Below, in pieces: positions 52,440-60,331 of a stretch of DNA of 64,000 nt. The translations under genes and the position numbers were made by a program. The stretch's first letter is position 1. Every line of letters starts with the position of its first letter. Source of the DNA: SOJA01 sp964598485 (GTDB lineage Archaea; Thermoproteota; Bathyarchaeia; Bathyarchaeales; Bathycorpusculaceae); NCBI GenBank assembly GCA_964598485.1, contig CAZRCD010000008.1, positions 26,782 through 90,781 on the forward strand. The letters run 5' to 3'. Below the pieces are notes generated by a model that saw nothing but the letters and a program-made list of their open reading frames with translations, had not been told where the DNA came from and did not search any database.

Positions 52440-52935
52440 GAGCTTTCATGAAAATAGCCTTAAACTTGTCGTCTGCATATTGAATTTTCGGCAGGCCAAG
52501 CTTTTCTCTGTTGAAATGTTGCATTTCTCTTGATGTAACCGTTTGAATTTGCTGGATCAAACCAATTTCCAAGATTTGAGCTACGGCTTTCATGTATGCT
52601 TCTGGTATTTTTACTTCTCTTTCCACTGCCAAGTTTCTCAAAGCTACAATAATGTCATATGGGGATGCTTTCTGCGGACATCTTTCTCTGCATTTCAAAC
52701 ATGAAGCACATGCCCAGATAATATCAGATGAAACGATTTCTTCAACGAACCCCGAGTTTACCAGAAGAATAATCTCATGAGGCTTCAGCTCCAGCAGTTT
52801 CAATGATGTACAACCACTGGTGCAGCGCATACACTGGAAACACTCGCCAGGATGGACCTCCCACAATCCACTCAGAATCTTTTTTTGCAGCTCCTTGTTT
52901 GGCTTTGCCATCGTCATCAAATCAATCAAGCTCAA
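52429..52935 (-). CDS. hdrC: Heterodisulfide reductase subunit C-like (HdrC)
   Basis: 168 residues with two 4Fe-4S sites: C32-x2-C35-x2-C38-x3-C42 (GECFQCMRCTSGC) and C76-x2-C79-x2-C82-x3-C86 (WACASCLKCRERCP). It transfers electrons from HdrA to HdrB. It overlaps hdrA by 4 bases (ATGA) and hdrB by 11. The cysteine spacing is exactly that of HdrC; a succinate-dehydrogenase-like iron-sulfur protein is less likely given its partners. Confidence 0.94.
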   Translation of the reverse strand: MSLIDLMTMAKPNKELQKKILSGLWEVHPGECFQCMRCTSGCTSLKLLELKPHEIILLVNSGFVEEIVSSDIIWACASCLKCRERCPQKASPYDIIVALRNLAVEREVKIPEAYMKAVAQILEIGLIQQIQTVTSREMQHFNREKLGLPKIQYADDKFKAIFMKALGG

Positions 52936-55900
52936 CTTCTTTCTCCTCCTTGTGCTGCTGCTTTAATCTGAGCCAGAATCTGCTTTTGCTTGTAATGTTG
53001 CATATCTATGGCGTGAGTGGGACACGCAACGGAGCATGCGCCGCAGCCCTGACAAACTGCTGGAATGATCTTGGCAACGCTTTTCCCTTCGCCCTCCAGG
53101 GTTTTGTCTTCCATCTCAATAGCTTGATAGGGACAAACTGATTCACAAATTCTACAGCCACTGCAGAGACTGTCCTCAACAACGGCGATCAGTGGCTCAA
53201 TTTCAACTTCACCCGTTGCTAACAGCTCAGCCGCTTTCATTGCGGCGCCGCTTGCCTGTGAAACCGTGTCTGGGATATCCTTCGGGCTCTGGCAAGTACC
53301 AGCTAGGAAAATACCTCTAGTCGGCGTTTCCAAAGGTTGCAACTTGGGATGAGTTTCCATGAAGAAGCCGTCGGGGCTTCGTGGAATGCGCAGAATGTTC
53401 TGCAATTCAGCAAAGTCTGGTGAGGATATAAGGCCAGAAGCAAGCACAACCAATTCAGCATGGACTTCAAGAAGTTTGTTCGTGTTTGACTCGTAAACAT
53501 CAAAATGCAACGAATTTCCCGGCGAAGCCTTGACTTCTGAAGGCAGTCCCTTCACAAATTTGATTCCCATTTGACGAGCGCGGGCGTAAAATTCCTCATA
53601 GGCCTTGCCAAATGCCCGCATGTCGTTGTAGCAAACACAAACGTCAACTTCGTGACCCACCTTTTCTTTTACGAGAATGGCTTGTTTCAAAGTCACCATA
53701 CAGCCTATTCGACAGCAATATTCACAGAATCTCTTATCTCTACTCCCCACGCATTGGATGAATGCCACGCTTTTAGGCGGCTTTCCCGTTGCAGGGCAGA
53801 GAATTTTTCCCTCTGTTGGTCCTGCTGCATTAGATAGCCTTTCAAACTCTAGATTGCTGACGACGTTCTTGTAACGTCCATATCCCAATTCCGGGGTCAG
53901 AGATGCATCAAAAACTTCGCACCCTACCGCCACAATTATGCCTCCAACTTCGATCGTGACATGTTCATCTTTCTGTTGATGATTTATCACATCTGGTAAC
54001 TCGCACACTTTTTCGCACTCCAAACACTCTGAACATCCTCCGCAAGCAAGACATCTGTTAGCTTCTTCTCTCACCATGTCTTCTGTAAATCCAAGTTCCA
54101 CTTCTTTGTCGCTCAACCTTTGCGTCAGAGGGAGTAAGGGCATCACCTGCCTAAGTTTTTTCTCTATCCCTACCTCAGGGATTTCTTCAACTCTCGAAGC
54201 TCTCTCTTCCCTCCCAGCCCACATGTCTTCGCCTCTTAGATAACGATCAATAGAAACAGCCGCTCTTTTACCATCAGCAATGGCATCGATTACTGTAGCT
54301 CCTCCTTTAACCACATCTCCACCAGCGAATATACCCGGCAGATTCGTCTGCAAAGTAACAGGGTCAACGGCAACCGTCCCATATGGTGAAAGCTTCATGT
54401 TCTTTGGCAAAAGAGTCTTATCCAGTGCCTGCCCAACGGCTGGAATCAGTATGTCAACATCTACAACGAATTTGGACCCTCTAATAGGAACGGGGCGTCT
54501 TCGTCCAGACTTGTCAGGTTCCTCTAACCTCATGTTAATACATTCTACGGAAACAACATGACCCTCTTCAGCCAGAATTTTCATTGGTGACACCAAAAAG
54601 TGAAGCTTGACGCCTTCTTTCTCTGCTTCTTCGACTTCGGAAGGGCACGCCGGCATCTCCTCTCTCGATCTTCTGTATAGCACTGTGACTTCTTTTGCAC
54701 CACAGCGTAAAGCGGTTCTCGCTGCATCGATCGCGGCGTCGCCTCCCCCAATCACCGCAACTTTCTCTCCGATCCTAATCTGTTTGTCCAAGTTCACTCG
54801 TTTCAAAAATTCCAAAGCCGGTATCACGCTTCTTGACTCTTCACCATCAATTCCTAGTTTTCGACCTTTCTGGACACCGACTGCAACAAATATAGTTGTA
54901 TAGCCCTGTTGCAGTAGGTCGTCCACTGTTAAGTCCTTGCCAACTGTTATGTTGGTTTTGATTTCCATACCTGAACTTTCAATTAGCTTGATTTCCTTGT
55001 CGAGTACATTCTTAGGAAGTCGATACTTGGGTATTCCTACGCGCAACATTCCCCCAAGTTTCGGTAGTGATTCAAAAATTGTTACTGGGTATCCCATTTT
55101 AGTCAGTTCGTAAGCTGCTGTAAGTCCTGCTGGTCCAGAGCCGACTACGGCAACTTTCTCTGCATACTTCTTCGGTATAGGTTCTGGTTTCTCTCTTTTT
55201 TGGCCTAAAACGTAATCGGCCACGAAACGTTTTATAGCATTAATCGCCACTGGTTCATCGATTTTCCCACGTGCACACTCATTTTCGCAGGGATGAAAAC
55301 AAACTCTTCCACAAACCGATGGGAAAGGGATGGATCTTCTAATTAGTTCGTAAGCCTCTTTGAATTTTCCTTGGCTTGCGAGGGCTATGTATCCTTGGAC
55401 ATTTACTCCAGCAGGACATGCTGCTCTGCACGGGGGAGTTCCCTTTTTGTCTATTGTGAAAACGTTGGGTATGGCTTGAGGAAAAGGTCTGTACACGGCT
55501 TTTCTCGTCTTTAAGCCAAGATCAAACTCGCTGGGCATCGAAACTGGGCATACCTTTTCACATTCACCACAGCCAGTACATTGTCCCTCATCTATGTACC
55601 TAGGCTTTTTCAGGATTGTAACCTCATAGTTTCCAACAAATCCAGTTACGTTTTCAACCTCAGAGTATGTTAGTAATTCGATGTTCGGATGCCTACCAAC
55701 TTCGGCCATTTTCGGTGTTAGAATGCATGCACTACAGTCAAGTGTTGGAAACGTTTTGTCAAGTTGGGCCATTCTGCCTCCTATGCTTGGAGACTTGTCC
55801 ACAAGATACACCTTAAATCCTGCGTCAGCCAAATCCAGTGAGGCTTGTATCCCAGCGATTCCACCACCTATGACGAGAACACTCTTGTTGGCTTTCATTT

Positions 55901-56309
55901 TCGCTCTTTCAAGCGGTTCTAGAAGGACTGCTCGAGCGACAGCCATCTCGATGAGTGTTTTTGCTTTTTCGGTGGCTTTTTCTGGTTCTTCGCTATGACA
56001 CCACGAATCTTGCTCGCGAATGTTGATCATCTCCAGCAGATACGGATTCAACCCAGCCTCGCTGATTGCCTTGCGAAAGGTTTCTTCATGCATTCTAGGA
56101 GAACAAGAAGCAACAACTACTCTGTCTAGCTTGTTTGTCTCGATGTCTTCTTTGATTCTTTTCTGTCCGGCATCTGAACAGAGGTATGTGCTACCTCTCG
56201 CCACTTTCACGTTTGGAAGTTTTGAAGCATACTCTGCGACGCTTTTAACGTCTATGACTCCTGCTATGTTTAGTCCACAGTGGCAAACATACACACCTAT
56301 TCGAGCCAA
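52932..56309 (-). CDS. hdrA: HdrA with inserted NADPH-oxidoreductase (GltD/NfnL-like) module
   Basis: 1125 residues against about 650-800 for usual HdrA. 1-260: HdrA N-terminus (YVCHCGLNIAGVIDV, FAD motif VIGGGIAGIQASLDLADAG at 146-164) and a 4Fe-4S site C244-x2-C247-x2-C250-x3-C254. About 290-705: an insertion with its own Cys-rich segment (PPCRAACPAGVNVQ, CGRVCFHPCENECARGK), FAD motif AVVGSGPAGLTAAYELTKMG (387-406), NADPH-type motif AVIGGGDAAIDAARTALRCG (518-537) and FAGGDVVKGGATVIDAIADG, as in the glutamate synthase small subunit/NfnL family. 750-1125: HdrA C-terminal part with GCRICESVCP and GCGACSVACP ferredoxin domain. This suggests direct NAD(P)H coupling to Hdr. Start ATG 56309. Confidence 0.92.
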   Translation of the reverse strand: MARIGVYVCHCGLNIAGVIDVKSVAEYASKLPNVKVARGSTYLCSDAGQKRIKEDIETNKLDRVVVASCSPRMHEETFRKAISEAGLNPYLLEMINIREQDSWCHSEEPEKATEKAKTLIEMAVARAVLLEPLERAKMKANKSVLVIGGGIAGIQASLDLADAGFKVYLVDKSPSIGGRMAQLDKTFPTLDCSACILTPKMAEVGRHPNIELLTYSEVENVTGFVGNYEVTILKKPRYIDEGQCTGCGECEKVCPVSMPSEFDLGLKTRKAVYRPFPQAIPNVFTIDKKGTPPCRAACPAGVNVQGYIALASQGKFKEAYELIRRSIPFPSVCGRVCFHPCENECARGKIDEPVAINAIKRFVADYVLGQKREKPEPIPKKYAEKVAVVGSGPAGLTAAYELTKMGYPVTIFESLPKLGGMLRVGIPKYRLPKNVLDKEIKLIESSGMEIKTNITVGKDLTVDDLLQQGYTTIFVAVGVQKGRKLGIDGEESRSVIPALEFLKRVNLDKQIRIGEKVAVIGGGDAAIDAARTALRCGAKEVTVLYRRSREEMPACPSEVEEAEKEGVKLHFLVSPMKILAEEGHVVSVECINMRLEEPDKSGRRRPVPIRGSKFVVDVDILIPAVGQALDKTLLPKNMKLSPYGTVAVDPVTLQTNLPGIFAGGDVVKGGATVIDAIADGKRAAVSIDRYLRGEDMWAGREERASRVEEIPEVGIEKKLRQVMPLLPLTQRLSDKEVELGFTEDMVREEANRCLACGGCSECLECEKVCELPDVINHQQKDEHVTIEVGGIIVAVGCEVFDASLTPELGYGRYKNVVSNLEFERLSNAAGPTEGKILCPATGKPPKSVAFIQCVGSRDKRFCEYCCRIGCMVTLKQAILVKEKVGHEVDVCVCYNDMRAFGKAYEEFYARARQMGIKFVKGLPSEVKASPGNSLHFDVYESNTNKLLEVHAELVVLASGLISSPDFAELQNILRIPRSPDGFFMETHPKLQPLETPTRGIFLAGTCQSPKDIPDTVSQASGAAMKAAELLATGEVEIEPLIAVVEDSLCSGCRICESVCPYQAIEMEDKTLEGEGKSVAKIIPAVCQGCGACSVACPTHAIDMQHYKQKQILAQIKAAAQGGERS

Positions 56310-56415
56310 GACTTGACCGCCTTTTTGGTCAGAGTAGTCTAAAAATGCCGATGAACCTTTTATACATTACGAATATAACGTGAAAATTTTAGGTAACCTA
56401 CTTCACACGTTGTGG

Positions 56416-56429
56416 ATGGTATATACCAT
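56416..56429. promoter_or_regulatory. 14-base perfect palindrome ATGGTATATACCAT upstream of hdrA
   Basis: Located 107-120 bases before the hdrA start and 74-87 bases before the divergent 56503 gene. TATA-like sequence is embedded in it. Likely a regulatory site for one or both genes, by symmetry and position only. Confidence 0.4.
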
Positions 56430-56464
56430 ATTTATTATAAGCACGCAGTCTATTTATGACGGCG

Positions 56465-56484
56465 TAACTATAAATACATAGTTA
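56465..56484 (+). promoter_or_regulatory. Inverted repeat TAACTAT/ATAGTTA over the TATA box of the 56503 gene
   Basis: Seven-base arms with a 6-base spacer (AAATAC) contain TATAAATA at 56469-56476, about 27-34 bases before ATG 56503. A protein bound here would compete with TBP, a common archaeal repression geometry. Symmetry and spacing are seen; regulation is inferred. Confidence 0.42.
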
Positions 56485-56502
56485 TCTCCCCGAGGCAAAT
56501 AT

Positions 56503-56850
56503 ATGTCGAATTTGAAGGCCACAAGAGCCAAGCAAGAACTAGTGAATAAAGATAAGAAAGGTGACCGCAAAGGTCTGTATGAGTTTGTCCCAGAGGCGAC
56601 TCAACTTTGTTCAGAGACACAGTCGGACCAAGGGACATCAGGACGTCTGGAAGACACTCATATCGTCTCAGTGAGAGGCTACACGTGCACGAACGGTTTT
56701 GTTCATAATATCAAAGTGGTCAAGTATGACGACAGTTCCGTATGGGTCATGTGCCCCATGTTTGGCTGGTTTGAAGAGGCTGGTTCAGACGGAATTCTAA
56801 AACTTGGATGTAAAGAGAGGAAGAAGCGCTGCACATGGTTCGTAGGGTAG
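56503..56850 (+). CDS. Hypothetical small protein with cysteine-containing C-terminus
   Basis: 115 residues. The first third is basic and polar (RAKQELVNKDKKGDRKGLYE). The C-terminal part has CTNGFVHNIKVVKYDD, VWVMCPMFGWFEEA and LGCKERKKRCTWF; four cysteines in this half could bind a metal. No family recognised. Probably leaderless, with TATAAATA about 30 bases before ATG 56503, and apparently controlled by an inverted repeat over that box. It is divergent from hdrA. Confidence 0.5.
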   Translation: MSNLKATRAKQELVNKDKKGDRKGLYEFVPEATQLCSETQSDQGTSGRLEDTHIVSVRGYTCTNGFVHNIKVVKYDDSSVWVMCPMFGWFEEAGSDGILKLGCKERKKRCTWFVG

Positions 56851-56896
56851 ACATCAAGGCAACCCGTGAATTAGACAAAATCAGTGAAGCTTGAAG

Positions 56897-58159
56897 TCAC
56901 TCCCAAATTAGGGGTAAATTGTTCCCATGGGGTGTGCCCTTCGGAAAAAGGACATTTATTAGTCGAATGCCGATCCGTTTTTTTCTGATTACTCTACTTC
57001 TAATTGTGGCTTCTCTCTTCCCAAAGAGTTCGTATATGCTCTTATATCCAGTAACAAGAGGATTCAACAAAGGCAGTGGTGCCTCTAGCGTGTAGTCTGC
57101 TTTCTCTTCTTCAGCTGAAAATGTGATTTCTCCATCATCAATCAGAAAGGTTGTTGTTTCTTTTCCCGTTTTTACGGCTAGGGATAGTGTCTTAATGCAA
57201 AACTCTGAACGATTCAATCGACTTTCAAGTTCCTTTTTCATTTTATCAAATAAAGTCGTTATGTTTAGAATTCTTGCAAAGCCAGCACCACTAGCCATTG
57301 TTGTTCTAAGTTCCGCGTTTTGCCAGTATGCGAATTGCGCGAATGGATGTTGCGGGCTCATTGGACAGATTAGTTCAGCCAGTTTCTTCTCTTTTGCGTA
57401 GTCTAGCAATTTGTTGAAGATTATTTTGCACGCTTCCGTATTAGCAACTCCGATTTCCAATAGGTTTCTGCCCGACCGAGCGGTTTGACTGATTACAAAG
57501 TAGCCTATTACTCTGCCTTTTCTGTCAATTACCGTTTGGAATTCGACGTTTGGACTGTGAACCTTCCATTCGAATGGTTCTGGGTTTCTTATTTCTGCTA
57601 GTACTTGGTTGATGGTGTTCTGGTGATATATGTCCGTGACTGCTTTTGCTTGTGTTTCCTCATAAGACTGTATTGTAAAAGTGTCTTTAACTTCAGTTGG
57701 GCGGCATCTTTCTGGCTTTATTGCCACGCTTGGGCTTACCATGGCTGGCGAATATCCATAATGAGTGTATAGCCATGGGTGTCCCCAAAGAGTTGTGATG
57801 TCGAATTCTTGCTGTTTCATGTAGTTTATCGCGTTTCGCATGACTAAGCTGCAGTAACCTTTCTTTTCATGGCTTACACGAGTCGCAACTGGAGAAACTA
57901 TCGCGTTGTTGACTATTGCCTTGCCGATTCGTACTTGACGCCTTATGATAAGCATCATGCTGACGATTTTGCCTTCTGCTTCAACGACTCTTAAGTCTCC
58001 TTTGCGAAAGTTTGGATCAGCAGTAACTGTAGCTTCAACTATATTGCGTTCAAGTTCACCTGTTGAACCTCCACCTGCAGCTTTTCCGAAAGCTTCCTGC
58101 GTCATCGCCAAGACTTCTTCATACTCTGCTTCTTCTGTAGATCTAGCTTGCAACATCAC
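56897..58159 (-). CDS. Eis-like GNAT acetyltransferase with SCP2-type C-terminus
   Basis: 420 residues. An N-terminal GNAT domain (VVEAEGKIVSMMLIIRRQVR, VATRVSHEKKGYCSLVMRNA), a second GNAT-like segment with VIGYFVISQTARSGRNLLEI and CPMSPQHPFAQFAYWQNAEL, and a C-terminal SCP2-like domain (FLIDDGEITFSAEEEKADYT, KSIYELFGKREA) match the Eis family, whose members acetylate lysines or aminoglycosides. Natural substrate here unknown. Start GTG 58159 or ATG 58156. Minus-strand, downstream of the ferritin-VIT1 gene. Confidence 0.82.
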   Translation of the reverse strand: MMLQARSTEEAEYEEVLAMTQEAFGKAAGGGSTGELERNIVEATVTADPNFRKGDLRVVEAEGKIVSMMLIIRRQVRIGKAIVNNAIVSPVATRVSHEKKGYCSLVMRNAINYMKQQEFDITTLWGHPWLYTHYGYSPAMVSPSVAIKPERCRPTEVKDTFTIQSYEETQAKAVTDIYHQNTINQVLAEIRNPEPFEWKVHSPNVEFQTVIDRKGRVIGYFVISQTARSGRNLLEIGVANTEACKIIFNKLLDYAKEKKLAELICPMSPQHPFAQFAYWQNAELRTTMASGAGFARILNITTLFDKMKKELESRLNRSEFCIKTLSLAVKTGKETTTFLIDDGEITFSAEEEKADYTLEAPLPLLNPLVTGYKSIYELFGKREATIRSRVIRKKRIGIRLINVLFPKGTPHGNNLPLIWE

Positions 58160-58272
58160 ACCAACTCTTGGGCAACTTCTTCCTTCTAATTAAAGAAACT
58201 TTTGATTATGAAACATGGGCGCTTTATCCTTCTCCTAAGGTAAGCATTCTGATTGTTTCCTAGAAGACACGA

Positions 58273-59412
58273 TCACACTTGGACTATTAGAGAAAATAGT
58301 TTTCCGATCATGTAGGTTATTGCTGCTGCTGAGGCTCCTATAATCATCATCTCTAGCCCGCTTCGAATCCAATTTTTCCTTGAGAAAATGGTTTTCATGG
58401 CTCCCACTCCGAAGAGGGTGGCTACAGTGGCAACTGTGGAGACTGCCAGGGCGTCCGTACAGTTTAGACTCGGAAAGGCGAAGGGCAAAATCGGCACGAG
58501 AGCAGCGAGACCGAAGGATACTCCACACAAAAGACCTGCCTTGACGGGGCTTCCAAGCTCTTTAGGGGCGAGGCCCAACTCTTCAAGCGTGTCTGTTTGT
58601 ATGGGCACTTCTTCTTGCCCAGCTATCCTGTTGACGATTGCTTCAGCCTCTGCTCTCTTAAAGCCTTCTGCCTGATAGAACTTTGTCAGCTCCTCCTTCT
58701 CCTCTTCAGGGGTTTTGCCCTTCTTTACTTTTTTCCTCTGACTTTCCCTCTCCAGCACCTCGAGCTCGGACTTGGATGATTGGTACGCACCGGCGGCCAT
58801 GGATATGGTTCCGGCGAAGAGTTCTGCTATTGCTGATAATAGAATAATGTAGGGATTTGTGATGGCTCCGAATACTCCGGCCACGAAGGCTAAGGTTGAG
58901 ACTAGCCCGTCGTTGGCTCCGAAGATCATGTCCCTCACCCCTCCGCCGCCATGTATCTCCCAAGCCTCCATGCCCAACACTTCCGTCTTCATCCTTTCCA
59001 GGTGCATCCTTTCGTCAGAGGCAAATCTACTCCAGGCTTCGGAAGTGGCCGTGTCCCTGATTTTTTCTGCCTGAATGGCTAGATCTTGGATGCCTTCTTC
59101 TTCGCCTACGATGGCCCACTCAAAGAACCCCTTCGTGCCGAGGATGCTCATCATCAATCCCACCTTGCGGTCTCTAAGATACGCTCCAATTTTCCCTTCG
59201 CGCTCGCCCCCTAACTCCTCGATTCTCTCAGACCAGAACTCGGCGTGCTTTCCTTCGTCATCGCTGATCCGAATCAAGAGTTGCTTGATTCTTTCGTCCC
59301 TAGCCCTTTTGACGAGCGTCCTGTATCCCTTGATTTGCACGAGCTTGTGTGCGTGAATCTTCTTGGCTGCGTTTAGAAGCCTTCTTCTTTCCTCATCTGT
59401 TAGTTTGTTCAT
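58273..59412 (-). CDS. Ferritin-like/VIT1-CCC1 membrane transporter fusion
   Basis: About 379 residues from ATG 59412 (GAGG about 6 bases upstream). An N-terminal four-helix rubrerythrin/ferritin-like domain carries E-x6-Y and E-x2-H iron ligands (ISDDEGKHAEFWSERIEE, FASDERMHLERMKTEVLG). The C-terminal VIT1/CCC1 domain has GVRDMIFGANDGLVSTLAFV, SMAAGAYQSSKSELEVLERE, LAALVPILPFAFPSL and several transmembrane helices. This matches the membrane-bound ferritin family (MbfA-like) that exports Fe2+ or Mn2+. Divergent from the KaiC-like gene. Confidence 0.88.
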   Translation of the reverse strand: MNKLTDEERRRLLNAAKKIHAHKLVQIKGYRTLVKRARDERIKQLLIRISDDEGKHAEFWSERIEELGGEREGKIGAYLRDRKVGLMMSILGTKGFFEWAIVGEEEGIQDLAIQAEKIRDTATSEAWSRFASDERMHLERMKTEVLGMEAWEIHGGGGVRDMIFGANDGLVSTLAFVAGVFGAITNPYIILLSAIAELFAGTISMAAGAYQSSKSELEVLERESQRKKVKKGKTPEEEKEELTKFYQAEGFKRAEAEAIVNRIAGQEEVPIQTDTLEELGLAPKELGSPVKAGLLCGVSFGLAALVPILPFAFPSLNCTDALAVSTVATVATLFGVGAMKTIFSRKNWIRSGLEMMIIGASAAAITYMIGKLFSLIVQV

Positions 59413-59509
59413 TCGCATCCTCTTCAGATATTTTCTCTGAACAGTATTTAAAAGTATTAACATGAATTATATATGGTGCAAAAATTGTTTAGAGTTAGAG
59501 GTGTTTGAT

Positions 59510-60253
59510 GTGGCGGTGGATTATGTTCCTACAGGCGTTCCTGGTGTAGATAAGGTTCTCGCGGGGAAGGGGATTCCGAGTGGTCACACGATTTTGGTGT
59601 GCGGTGGACCTGGAAGTGGGAAGACGACGTTTGCGATTCAGTTTCTTTACGTGGGGGCGACTCAGCACGGTGAATCTGGTGTCTATGTTACCCTTGAGGA
59701 GGAGCCGAACGACATAAGGACGAACATGTCGAAGTACGGGTGGGACTTGAAGAAGCTGGAGGACGAGAAGAAGCTTGTGTTCATCAACGTTTCGCCGGTT
59801 CGTGTTGCGCCTTCGGAGAGGGGTGGCCTGATTCAAATCGGAATGAAGGAGTTCAGGCTGATTAAGTTGCTTGAGGCGATCAGGCAGGGTGTCAAAGAGG
59901 TGGATGCGAAGAGGGTGGTTGTGGATCCGGTGACGATTTTTACGCTTCAGTATCCTGATGATGTTGAGCGTATTTATGCCATGAGAGACTTGATGAGGGA
60001 CCTGAGAAGGACGGGCTGTACTAATCTGTTGATTTCGGAGTTGAGGGGAACCGGGTGGGAGCGGGAGCATCAGTTCGAGGAGTATCTAGCTCAGGGGGTT
60101 ATTCTGCTTCGCACCTTTCTTAAGGGCAGCAGGCTGGTTCGGGTTTTTCAGGTGGAGAAGATGCGTGGGTTAGCCATAGACAACCAGCCTAGACCCTACG
60201 ACATATCGGGTAAGGGCATAGAAGTGTATCCCGGCGCAACAGTTTACAAATAA
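59510..60253 (+). CDS. KaiC/RecA-like ATPase, single domain
   Basis: About 247 residues from GTG 59510, where GAGGTG lies 6 bases before; a longer frame opens at 59462. VPTGVPGVDKVLAGKGIPSG, Walker A VCGGPGSGKTTFAIQFLYVG, GVYVTLEEEPNDIRTNMSKY, Walker B region AKRVVVDPVTIFTLQ and ELRGTGWEREHQFEEYLAQG are typical of archaeal KaiC-like (Rad55 group) proteins. They act as signalling ATPases with various partners. The end is MRGLAIDNQPRPYDISGKGI. It is followed on the same strand by RecA-V4R fusion genes that may be functional partners. Confidence 0.88.
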   Translation: MAVDYVPTGVPGVDKVLAGKGIPSGHTILVCGGPGSGKTTFAIQFLYVGATQHGESGVYVTLEEEPNDIRTNMSKYGWDLKKLEDEKKLVFINVSPVRVAPSERGGLIQIGMKEFRLIKLLEAIRQGVKEVDAKRVVVDPVTIFTLQYPDDVERIYAMRDLMRDLRRTGCTNLLISELRGTGWEREHQFEEYLAQGVILLRTFLKGSRLVRVFQVEKMRGLAIDNQPRPYDISGKGIEVYPGATVYK

Positions 60254-60270
60254 GACTCGACTCTAGGCTT

Positions 60271-60300
60271 GTTGGAACCTTGCAGATAAGTTAAATAAAC
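60271..60300 (+). promoter_or_regulatory. Duplicated promoter block, copy 1
   Basis: GTTGGAACCTTGCAGATAAG followed by TTAAATAAAC ends with a TATA-like element. The same 30-base block recurs with 27 of 30 identical before the second RecA-V4R gene (62849-62878), with unlike sequence immediately downstream of both. Start codons lie 32 and 32 bases after the two blocks (ATG 60332 and TTG 62910). Confidence 0.55.
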
Positions 60301-60331
60301 CATTTCGGGCTATTTATAACCGGGATCATTA

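Noticed and set aside
52803..53141. A 112-codon plus-strand frame inside hdrC/hdrA
   Set aside because: It is antisense to conserved cysteine motifs of HdrA and HdrC and shows no family pattern.
59495..60070. A 191-codon minus-strand frame inside the KaiC-like gene
   Set aside because: It has R/H-rich low-complexity composition, no motif, and overlaps the Walker motifs of the true gene.
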